NCBI GenBank assembly: GCA_031259805.1
Contig: JAIRKX010000094.1
Location: 1-5,032, forward strand
DNA from: Prevotellaceae bacterium
GTDB lineage: Bacteria > Bacteroidota > Bacteroidia > Bacteroidales > UBA932
Reading direction: 5' to 3'
Length of the DNA: 5,032 nt
Shown here: positions 1-5,018 of the stretch, one piece after another
How positions within the stretch are numbered: the first letter of the stretch is position 1
Layout of the letters: the number at the start of each line of letters is the position of its first letter
Notes under the pieces: generated by a model
What the model was told of the DNA's origin: nothing
The model's input: only the letters and a program-made list of their open reading frames with translations
Database searches by the model: none
Program-made: the position numbers and the translations under genes

Positions 1-6
1 TGAAGA

Positions 7-20
7 GGAAACAGGTTTCC
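7..20. repeat. Short perfect inverted repeat upstream of the AraC-type gene
   Basis: GGAAAC-AG-GTTTCC is a perfect 6-base dyad with a 2-base spacer. As RNA it could form a 5-bp stem with a 4-base loop, but no T-run follows on either strand, so it is not a convincing terminator. It could be an operator or chance. The upstream gene is outside the window, so its context is unknown. Confidence 0.25.
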
Positions 21-39
21 CAACATGTATAATTTGGTG

Positions 40-70
40 TTTCGGTCGGAAATCAGTATTTTTACATTTG
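40..70 (+). promoter_or_regulatory. Candidate Bacteroidota-type promoter of the AraC-type gene
   Basis: TACATTTG at 63-70 matches the TAnnTTTG -7 consensus of the Bacteroidota primary sigma factor exactly. The -33 region is only a partial match (TTTCG at 40-44, 18 bases upstream). Transcription would begin around 74-78, after the ATG at 25 but about 20 bases before the in-frame ATG at 97, so this box argues for 97 as the start. Confidence 0.45.
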
Positions 71-96
71 TTATTAACGATAATGGAATTATTTTT

Positions 97-549
97 ATGG
101 GAAAGTACAAACACATCAGGCCTATCGACGTGTATATATCGGTAGAGCAGCGGCTCGCCGCCGCGGAAGACCGCAAGAACGGGATACCCCATCCCGAAAT
201 CACCAGTATCCGCCTGACGGGGAATAATTTTTTCGACCTGTTTGCCATGCTGGTGGAAAGCGGCTATGAATTGAACGTAGGAACTATAGCCAAGGCGATG
301 GGCGTGAAGCCGGCGCTGCTGAGTCCGGCTATTGAGGCCATGAGCGGCCTCACGGCGCACCGGTGGATGGTGCGGTATAGGCACCTGTCGGCTTGCGACA
401 AGCTGGGTTATGACGACCGCGACATTTCCAGCCTTGCCGCAAAATTGGGCTTCCGGACGGTGAGCGCATTCAGCCACTTCTTTTACCGGCTGGAAGGCTG
501 TTATCCCACCCAGTTTATGGCGAAGGGGTCGTGCCGCATGTTGCGGTAG
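97..549 (+). CDS. Small AraC-family helix-turn-helix DNA-binding protein
   Basis: This 150-residue protein has the layout of an AraC/XylS DNA-binding domain: a first helix-turn-helix at about residues 58-84 (VGTIAKAMGVKPALLSPAIE), a linking helix (TAHRWMVRYRHLSACDKL, about 86-103) and a second helix-turn-helix at about 108-131 (DISSLAAKLGFRTVSAFSHFF). It closes with the family-typical G-C-Y-P-T-Q-F turn. There is no cupin or other ligand-sensing domain; the first 45 residues (IDVYISVEQRLAAAEDRKNG) are unassigned. The frame is open back to an ATG at 25, but I prefer 97: the extra 24 residues are hydrophobic and uncharacteristic, and a perfect -7 box lies at 63-70. The protein is probably cytoplasmic and binds DNA; its targets are unknown. 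It converges on the ABC ATPase gene with a single base between the two stop codons, so there is no room for a separate terminator. Family assignment is firm; regulatory role is inference. Confidence 0.82.
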   Translation: MGKYKHIRPIDVYISVEQRLAAAEDRKNGIPHPEITSIRLTGNNFFDLFAMLVESGYELNVGTIAKAMGVKPALLSPAIEAMSGLTAHRWMVRYRHLSACDKLGYDDRDISSLAAKLGFRTVSAFSHFFYRLEGCYPTQFMAKGSCRMLR

Positions 550-550
550 G

Positions 551-1261
551 TCATTGTTTCTTTTTCGGCAGCGCATACAGCAGTTCCCTCATGAAGTTCT
601 CCGTAATGGTTTGGCCATCGAGCATGTGAATGATACGGTGGGCATAGCGGGCGTCGTGTTCGCTGTGGGTAACCATCACGATGGTCGTACCCTTATCGTT
701 GAGCGATGTGAGCATTTGCATTACCTCCGCACCGTTACGGCTGTCGAGGTTGCCGGTAGGTTCGTCGGCCAGAATCAATGTAGGATTATTGACTACCGCC
801 CGCGCTACGGCCACCCGCTGCTGCTGCCCGCCGGACAGCTGCGTAGGGAAATGGTTCCGGCGGTGCATCATCTCTACATTATCCAGCGCCGCTTCCACCA
901 AACGCTTGCGCTCGCCCGCCCGCACATTATTATACACCAACGGCAGCTCGACATTCTCAAACACCGTCAGCTCGTCAATCAGATTAAAACTCTGGAACAC
1001 GAAGCCGATATTCGCTTTCCGCAATTCGCTACGTTTATTTTCATTGAACTTTGCCACTTCGACGCCGTTAAACAGGAAGCTCCCCGAATCAGGCTCGTCG
1101 AGCATTCCCAGAATATTCAGTAACGTCGACTTGCCGCAGCCCGATGGCCCCATAACGGCTACGAACTCATGCGCCGCCACCTCCATCGAAATACCGTTGA
1201 GCGCCATCGTTTCCACCTCTTCCGTCCGGTAGATTTTTACAAGATCTGCAATTTTTATCAT
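551..1261 (-). CDS. ABC transporter ATP-binding protein, LolD/MacB type
   Basis: This 236-residue nucleotide-binding subunit is of the MacB/LolD/FtsE class, whose members power FtsX-like permeases that move lipoproteins, peptides or drugs across the envelope. All motifs are intact: Walker A GPSGCGKST (38-46), Q-loop Gln90, signature LSGGQ (142-146), Walker B LILADEP (162-168) with catalytic Glu167, D-loop NLDS (171-174) and switch His199. The stretch IGFVFQSFNLIDELTVFENVELPL (85-108) is typical of the class. There is no membrane segment, so it should sit on the inner face of the cytoplasmic membrane with a permease. The last 15 or so residues form a short basic tail (ending LPKKKQ) beyond the usual core. 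No permease, HlyD-like or TolC-like gene adjoins it: upstream is the clpX terminator and downstream a convergent gene, so it appears to be a single-gene transcription unit. A predicted sigma-54 promoter and paired activator sites precede it. The exact substrate cannot be told, so no gene symbol is given. Confidence 0.93.
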   Translation of the reverse strand: MIKIADLVKIYRTEEVETMALNGISMEVAAHEFVAVMGPSGCGKSTLLNILGMLDEPDSGSFLFNGVEVAKFNENKRSELRKANIGFVFQSFNLIDELTVFENVELPLVYNNVRAGERKRLVEAALDNVEMMHRRNHFPTQLSGGQQQRVAVARAVVNNPTLILADEPTGNLDSRNGAEVMQMLTSLNDKGTTIVMVTHSEHDARYAHRIIHMLDGQTITENFMRELLYALPKKKQ

Positions 1262-1280
1262 CTGTTTATTATTTATTATT

Positions 1281-1301
1281 CGTCGTTCGTCGTTCGTCGT
1301 T
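1281..1301 (-). repeat. Three exact tandem copies of a 7-base repeat in the ABC gene leader
   Basis: The + strand reads CGTCGTT three times without mismatch (1281-1287, 1288-1294, 1295-1301), i.e. AACGACG in the mRNA sense. The array is flanked by a 10-base direct repeat ATTATTTATT at 1268-1277 and 1303-1312, the outer copy touching the -12 element of the predicted promoter. The predicted transcription start falls on the first base of the array, so the leader would be three repeats followed by an A/T-rich stretch ending in AAACAG before the ATG. No Shine-Dalgarno box is present. Confidence 0.9.
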
Positions 1302-1311
1302 CATTATTTAT

Positions 1312-1327
1312 TGCAATCGTTATGCCA
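1312..1327 (-). promoter_or_regulatory. Predicted sigma-54 (RpoN) -24/-12 promoter of the ABC ATPase gene
   Basis: The - strand reads TGGCATAACGATTGCA. The known sigma-54 consensus is TGGCAC-N5-TTGCA; this site differs only in the sixth base (T for C) and keeps the spacing, with the invariant GG at 1326-1325 and GC at 1314-1313. It predicts a start near 1301, 40 bases before the ATG. No TAnnTTTG box for the primary sigma factor is visible on this strand between 1262 and 1380. Sigma-54 promoters stay closed until an AAA+ activator bound upstream remodels the polymerase; candidate sites for one lie at the right distance. Confidence 0.72.
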
Positions 1328-1380
1328 AAACAGTAACGGCATACTTTCTAACCGCTTATTATTTCCCCATTGCGCAGGAT

Positions 1381-1396
1381 TGTCCGCTTTCGGACA
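1381..1396. promoter_or_regulatory. Proximal activator-site candidate, perfect TGTCCG-N4-CGGACA dyad
   Basis: TGTCCGCTTTCGGACA is a perfect 6+6 inverted repeat with a 4-base spacer. Relative to the predicted sigma-54 start at 1301 it covers about -80 to -95, a usual place for an enhancer-binding protein dimer. It is the core of the first of two adjacent 21-base repeats (1379-1399). The cognate activator is not in the window. Confidence 0.68.
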
Positions 1397-1401
1397 CGCA
1401 T

Positions 1402-1417
1402 TGTCCGCTTCCGTACA
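1402..1417. promoter_or_regulatory. Distal activator-site candidate, imperfect copy of the same dyad
   Basis: TGTCCGCTTCCGTACA matches the proximal dyad with one base pair of the inverted repeat broken (CGTACA for CGGACA). It covers about -101 to -116. Its 21-base repeat unit (1400-1420) abuts the proximal unit (1379-1399) and agrees with it at 18 of 21 positions. The centres are 21 bases apart, about two helical turns, so two bound dimers would face the same side of the DNA. Confidence 0.62.
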
Positions 1418-1445
1418 GGCCATGCGCTCTTTGCGCTCCGGTCAT

Positions 1446-1482
1446 AAAAGAAAAAGCAGCCGCCTTTTCAAAGACAACTGCT
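1446..1482 (-). terminator. Intrinsic terminator after clpX
   Basis: In the - strand sense, AGCAGTTGTC pairs with GGCGGCTGCT (ten pairs, three of them G-U) around the loop TTTGAAAA, whose ends can pair further. The stem is followed directly by TTTTCTTTT. It lies about 30 bases after the clpX stop and should end the tig-clpP-clpX transcript, insulating the ABC gene from read-through. Confidence 0.82.
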
Positions 1483-1499
1483 AACTCCTCTAACTCCTC
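1482..1499 (-). repeat. Two tandem copies of a 9-base repeat between clpX and its terminator
   Basis: TAACTCCTC occurs twice back to back (1482-1490 and 1491-1499), GAGGAGTTA in the mRNA sense. The first base is shared with the terminator stem. The unit includes a GAGGAG Shine-Dalgarno-like string, but no reading frame follows. No function is apparent. Confidence 0.7.
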
Positions 1500-1511
1500 C
1501 AAAAGACGCTT

Positions 1512-2753
1512 CTATTTGCTCTGCGCCTTTAATTTCTCCGTAGTTTGCAATTTCATTTCGGCATATTCTTTTGTTACCCTGAAGCTGGTTTTCTTATCCG
1601 ACGGAAGGTTGTACATCGCGTCGATGATAATCGTTTCGCAGATCGAACGCAACCCGCGCGCTCCTAACTTATGCTCGATCGCTTTGTCGACAATATACTC
1701 CAACACCTCATCGTCGAACGTAAGTTCGATACCGTCTAACGAGAAGAGGTAGATATATTGCTTGATAATCGCGTTCTTCGGCTCGGTCAATATAGCGCGT
1801 AGCGCTTTACGGTCGAGCGGTTCAAGATAGGTAACAACAGGCAGGCGACCGATGATTTCAGGTATCATCCCATACTTACGCAAGTCGGCAGGGCCGATAT
1901 ATTGCAGAAAATTATTACGGTCGATATGGGCGTGTTTCTGCACAGAGCCATACCCAATCATATTTGTATTGAGGCGTTGCGCAATAATCCGCTCGATACC
2001 CTCGAACGCACCGCCGCAAATAAACAAAATATTTTTAGTGTCTACGGGAATCATTTTCTGTTCGGGGTGCTTGCGTCCTCCTTGCGGCGGCACGTTGACC
2101 ACCGACCCTTCCAATAATTTCAGCATAGCCTGCTGCACGCCTTCGCCCGACACATCGCGGGTAATGGACGGATTATCGCTTTTCCGCGAAATCTTATCCA
2201 GTTCGTCGATAAATACAATTCCTTTTTCGGCCAGCGGCACATTTCCGTCAGCGGCCTGCAGCAAACGTGAGAGAATGCTTTCGACATCTTCGCCGACATA
2301 CCCCGCCTCGGTCAGGACAGTCGCATCGACAATAGCAAAAGGCACATGCAGAATGCGGGCAATCGTAGAAGCCAGCAAGGTTTTACCCGTACCGGTTTCG
2401 CCCACTAACAGGATATTTGATTTTTCGATTTCAATCTTTTTCGCTTTCGGTATCCGGATGCGCTTGTAATGATTGTAAACCGCGACGGACAAGAACTTTT
2501 TCGCTTCGTCCTGACCGATGACATACTGGTCTAAAAACGTTTTTATTTCCTGTGGTTTTAATACCGTTGCCTGCGACAGTTTGGCCACGCTTTTGGTATG
2601 TTGGAGTTCCTTCACATAATCCATGGCGCGGGCGGCGCATTCGTCGCAAATAGCGGCATGCTCTCCATGAATCAACATATTCACTTCGTGCTCGGGACGC
2701 TGACAGAACGAACAGCGGGCGGAGTGATTATAAGGTTTATTGTTTGTTGCCAT
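1512..2753 (-). CDS. clpX: ClpX, AAA+ unfoldase subunit of the ClpXP protease
   Basis: This 413-residue protein recognises tagged or misfolded proteins, unfolds them with ATP as a hexamer and threads them into ClpP. It starts with the four-cysteine zinc-binding domain (Cys14, Cys17, Cys36, Cys39) that dimerises and takes up substrates or adaptors. The AAA+ module follows with Walker A GETGTGKT (118-125), pore-1 loop GYVGED (151-156), Walker B IVFIDELDKI (179-188), the substrate-sensing RKH motif (227-229), the arginine finger in EIIGRLP (Arg303) and sensor-2 GARGLR (364-369). The ClpP-docking tripeptide, IGF in E. coli, is IGY here (266-268), a conservative change. Length is normal for the family. 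The start codon lies inside the 3' end of clpP in another frame with a 17-base overlap, suggesting translational coupling. It is the last gene of the operon and is followed by an intrinsic terminator. Confidence 0.98.
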   Translation of the reverse strand: MATNNKPYNHSARCSFCQRPEHEVNMLIHGEHAAICDECAARAMDYVKELQHTKSVAKLSQATVLKPQEIKTFLDQYVIGQDEAKKFLSVAVYNHYKRIRIPKAKKIEIEKSNILLVGETGTGKTLLASTIARILHVPFAIVDATVLTEAGYVGEDVESILSRLLQAADGNVPLAEKGIVFIDELDKISRKSDNPSITRDVSGEGVQQAMLKLLEGSVVNVPPQGGRKHPEQKMIPVDTKNILFICGGAFEGIERIIAQRLNTNMIGYGSVQKHAHIDRNNFLQYIGPADLRKYGMIPEIIGRLPVVTYLEPLDRKALRAILTEPKNAIIKQYIYLFSLDGIELTFDDEVLEYIVDKAIEHKLGARGLRSICETIIIDAMYNLPSDKKTSFRVTKEYAEMKLQTTEKLKAQSK

Positions 2754-3414
2754 TTTTCATTATTTCGTCGACCATGCCATAGGCTAACGCTTCCTCTGCA
2801 TTCATCCAGTAATCGCGGTCGGCGTCTTTTTCGATTTCTTCGTATGATTTACCGGTATGCAGCGCCAGAATTTCATACAGTTCACGTTTTGTCTTCATAA
2901 TTTCACGAGCGACAATTTCAATGTCCGATGCCTGCCCTTCGGCGCCGCCCATCGGCTGATGAATCAACACGCGGGAATGTGGCAGAATCGAGCGTTTCTC
3001 TTTGTTACCCGCCGTCAGCAGTATCGCGCTCATCGAGGCGGCAATGCCGGTACAAACCGTCGCTACCGGCGGATTGATGAGTTGCATGGTGTCGTAAATG
3101 CCCAACCCCGCATATACCGACCCGCCCGGACTGTTGATATATATCAATATATCCTTATGCGCATCGGTCGATTCGAGGAACAGCAATTGCGCCTGAATAA
3201 TATTGGCGGCATCGTCTGTAATGGGCACACCGAGGAATACGATGCGCTCCATCATCAATCGTGAGAATACATCCATCGACGCCACATTCAACTGTCGCTC
3301 TTCGATGATCGTCGGGTTAATATACCCGCTGTAAACAGCGCCGTAACGGTGTAACGCCAGACTGCTTACGCCTAAATGCCCAATGGCATATTTTTGAAAT
3401 TCCTTCGAATCCAT
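2737..3414 (-). CDS. clpP: ClpP, ATP-dependent Clp protease proteolytic subunit
   Basis: This 225-residue serine peptidase (family S14) forms the double-heptamer chamber that degrades proteins delivered by ClpX or another Clp ATPase. The catalytic triad is Ser127 (GIAASMSA), His152 (VLIHQPMGG) and Asp201 (DADRDYWM). The Ser-His and His-Asp distances, 25 and 49 residues, equal those of E. coli ClpP. The substrate-binding INSPGGSV (93-100) and handle-region QASDIEI (161-167) are conserved. Aligning Ser127 with E. coli mature Ser97 puts the mature N-terminus near residue 31 (YINPTIIEER), implying a propeptide of about 30 residues against 14 in E. coli; that cleavage point is inference. It follows tig by 43 bases, an A/T-rich gap without a clear promoter or terminator, so co-transcription is likely. 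Its last 17 bases carry the start of clpX. Confidence 0.98.
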   Translation of the reverse strand: MDSKEFQKYAIGHLGVSSLALHRYGAVYSGYINPTIIEERQLNVASMDVFSRLMMERIVFLGVPITDDAANIIQAQLLFLESTDAHKDILIYINSPGGSVYAGLGIYDTMQLINPPVATVCTGIAASMSAILLTAGNKEKRSILPHSRVLIHQPMGGAEGQASDIEIVAREIMKTKRELYEILALHTGKSYEEIEKDADRDYWMNAEEALAYGMVDEIMKNGNKQ

Positions 3415-3457
3415 AGTGCTATTATTTATAGTATAAAATATGTAAGCTAACGAGGGG

Positions 3458-4822
3458 CTATTCCGCTTTTAGCTTATCGTGTTTTTGCTGTTCTTCCTGT
3501 TCATACAGCGCCTGCAACGCTTCGCCGGTAATACTCCGCTCATCTAACGTTACCGTTGCTTTGACATACGCCACGATTTTATCCCGTTCAATGAAGTTGT
3601 TTATGCGCTTGCGTTCTTTTTCGTTTGCCAGAAGACGGTTTACATGATACTTCAGGCTTTCTTCCGGTGCGTTGAACAGTCCGTACATGCCGAATTGGAA
3701 TACCACCAGTTTGGTGGCATATTCCAGCATATCGTCCTGCGTTATTTCAATATTTTCTTTTTTCAGGATGTAGTTATGTATCATCTGCCGGTGATACTCC
3801 TCGGCCAGCCAGTGGTATCCCTCCTCAATATCTTCTGTTGTCAGTTTGTTCTCGTTCGTATATTTCAACCACCGTTTCAGGAAATCGTCGGGTAAGATGA
3901 TGTCGGCCTTTTTTTCCAATAGCCGGTAGGCGTCGACCGAAAAGCGCTGTTCACTGTCCTCCCGGTATCTGTTCTGCAATCGCTCTTCTATTTTTTGCAT
4001 AAACACGGCTTCTTCGGTTACAACGTCTTTGCCGAATAGCCGGTCGTAGAATTTCTGATTTAATTCGGCGTTGACATATTGTTCGATTTTCTTTATTTTT
4101 ACCGTAAACAGCGGTTCTATTTGCGGCAGTTCATTTTTATTGATCTTGAGCAATACGGCCAGATCGGTTTCGTTCGTAAATGTTTGTTTGATGTCCACCG
4201 TTAATTCATCGCCGACCTTTTTGCCGATAAACGGCTCTTTCATCGCGGCATTAGTGATTGTTTTAAGCGAAATAAGCGTATCTTCGATAATCCGGTCGCC
4301 CTGTATAAGATCTACTTTCAGGATGGCGTTTTCGTCGGCGGTTTCTACTTCGACTAACTGCCCGCATTCTCTTAAAACAGCCTGCTTCTCCGCCTCTTTC
4401 TCCATCTCCGTAACCGTAATCGTGTAATATGGTACGGTATCGTCTTTTGACAGCGTAAAAGTCAATGTGGGCACCAGCCCGACGTCGAACACAAATTCAA
4501 AGGTCTCCTGATTGTCCAAATCCTGCATCGTGTGTTCCGTATCGGAAGGGATAGGTTCTCCGAATACCTCGAGTTGAGTATCTTCAACATATTTGGCCAA
4601 ACCGTCCGATACCAATTTATTTAATTCATCCATCAATACCGTTTTACCGTATGTTTTTTCGATAATGCTCATGGGCGCCATTCCGGGACGGAAGCCCCTC
4701 ACTTCCGCCTTGCGTCGATAGTCGTTCAATGCTTTTTTTACACGCTGTTCGTAGTCGCTTTTTTCGATTGTCACCGTCAGGGTAGCCGACAAATCATCTT
4801 TGTTTTTTTGAGATATATTCAT
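3458..4822 (-). CDS. tig: Trigger factor, ribosome-associated chaperone
   Basis: This 454-residue chaperone docks at ribosomal protein uL23 near the exit tunnel and shields nascent chains. The N-terminal ribosome-binding domain (about 1-118) carries the signature loop GFRPGMAP at 43-50. Phe44 and Arg45 sit at the same numbers as in E. coli, which supports the start; the third signature residue is Pro46 instead of Lys. The middle region (about 150-245) occupies the place of the FKBP-type prolyl isomerase, but the family's PGFEDGI substrate-pocket stretch is not recognisable (NAAMKEPFIGKKVGDELTVDI, 191-211), so isomerase activity is doubtful. The remainder (about 250-440) is the helical chaperone domain, ending in a charged, Glu/Lys/Gln-rich tail. 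It heads the tig-clpP-clpX order seen in many bacteria. Transcription may start at a weak promoter just upstream or read through from the tRNA gene. Confidence 0.96.
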   Translation of the reverse strand: MNISQKNKDDLSATLTVTIEKSDYEQRVKKALNDYRRKAEVRGFRPGMAPMSIIEKTYGKTVLMDELNKLVSDGLAKYVEDTQLEVFGEPIPSDTEHTMQDLDNQETFEFVFDVGLVPTLTFTLSKDDTVPYYTITVTEMEKEAEKQAVLRECGQLVEVETADENAILKVDLIQGDRIIEDTLISLKTITNAAMKEPFIGKKVGDELTVDIKQTFTNETDLAVLLKINKNELPQIEPLFTVKIKKIEQYVNAELNQKFYDRLFGKDVVTEEAVFMQKIEERLQNRYREDSEQRFSVDAYRLLEKKADIILPDDFLKRWLKYTNENKLTTEDIEEGYHWLAEEYHRQMIHNYILKKENIEITQDDMLEYATKLVVFQFGMYGLFNAPEESLKYHVNRLLANEKERKRINNFIERDKIVAYVKATVTLDERSITGEALQALYEQEEQQKHDKLKAE

Positions 4823-4834
4823 TTTCTATATTTT

Positions 4835-4864
4835 GAAAAGTACGCTATGCACTTGCATACGCAA
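4835..4864 (-). promoter_or_regulatory. Possible promoter of the tig-clpP-clpX operon
   Basis: In the - strand sense, TTG (4864-4862) and TACTTTTC (4842-4835) are 19 bases apart, the spacing of the Bacteroidota -33/-7 promoter. The -7 element matches TAnnTTTG at all fixed positions but the last (C for G). The leader would be very short, under about 10 bases before the ATG at 4822. Weak support. Confidence 0.35.
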
Positions 4865-4865
4865 G
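4846..4865 (-). repeat. Overlapping short dyads between tRNA-Leu and tig
   Basis: Two small inverted repeats share bases: TATGCA/TGCATA (4846-4851 with 4854-4859) and CTTGC/GCAAG (4852-4856 with 4861-4865, four-base loop). As RNA only one could form at a time. There is no T-run after either, so they do not make a terminator. They overlap the candidate tig promoter and could be an operator, a processing site or chance. Confidence 0.35.
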
Positions 4866-4885
4866 GATCAGTTGCTCATTCATTG

Positions 4886-4967
4886 TGCGGGCAAAGGGAC
4901 TCGAACCCCCACGCCTTACGGCACCAGATCCTAAGTCTGGCGCGGCTACCAATTACGCCATGCCCGC
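4886..4967 (-). tRNA. tRNA-Leu, anticodon UAG
   Basis: This 82-base class II tRNA has an acceptor stem GCGGGCA/TGCCCGC (4967-4961 with 4893-4887), discriminator A at 4886, a D-loop with the GG pair (AATTGGTAG), an anticodon stem CCAGA/TCTGG around the loop CTTAGGA (anticodon TAG, reads CUA and other CUN leucine codons), and a long variable arm (TGCCGTAAGGCGT) as in leucine tRNAs. The T-arm carries TTCGAGT with two G-U pairs in its stem. The 3' CCA is not encoded (CAATG follows the discriminator), so it must be added by CCA-adding enzyme. It closely resembles E. coli tRNA-Leu(UAG). It lies 63 bases upstream of tig on the same strand with no terminator between. Confidence 0.97.
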
Positions 4968-4987
4968 ATGTATCTTTTTCAGGGGTG

Positions 4988-5018
4988 CAAAGATATGAAA
5001 AATTAAGACAATATGCAA
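4988..5018 (-). promoter_or_regulatory. Bacteroidota-type promoter of tRNA-Leu
   Basis: In the - strand sense, TATCTTTG (4995-4988) matches the TAnnTTTG -7 consensus exactly, and a TTTTTG run ending at 5016 supplies the -33 TTG element 20 bases upstream, within the usual 19-21. Transcription would begin around 4980-4984, giving a leader of roughly 15 bases before the mature 5' end at 4967. Confidence 0.8.

Noticed and set aside
33..36. TTTG at 33-36 as the -33 element of the AraC-type gene promoter
   Set aside because: It is 26 bases from the -7 box at 63-70, outside the usual 19-21 base spacing.
554..1232. Two overlapping open frames on the + strand across the ABC ATPase gene
   Set aside because: They are antisense to a gene with all ABC motifs intact and show no recognisable domain; open frames opposite GC-rich codons are expected.
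1379..1420. The paired 21-base repeats as a CRISPR array or insertion-sequence remnant
   Set aside because: There is no spacer between the units, only two copies, no transposase and no cas gene; the dyads and distance to a sigma-54 promoter fit operator sites better.
1423..1438. GCGCTC direct repeat separated by TTT
   Set aside because: It is six bases only, with no dyad and no obvious relation to promoter geometry; too short to call.
1852..2469. 205-codon open frame on the + strand opposite clpX
   Set aside because: It is a shadow of clpX on the other strand, rich in Ser, Pro and Ile, with no domain.
2431..2649. 72-codon frame on the - strand within clpX
   Set aside because: It is the alternative frame of the conserved clpX N-terminal region; clpX is intact without a frameshift, so there is no reason to call it.
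2857..3264. 135-codon open frame on the + strand opposite clpP
   Set aside because: It is antisense to a ClpP gene with intact triad and has no recognisable motif or start signal.
3415..3457. Promoter or terminator in the tig-clpP gap
   Set aside because: The gap is A/T-rich but has no TAnnTTTG match and no stem followed by a T-run; co-transcription explains it.
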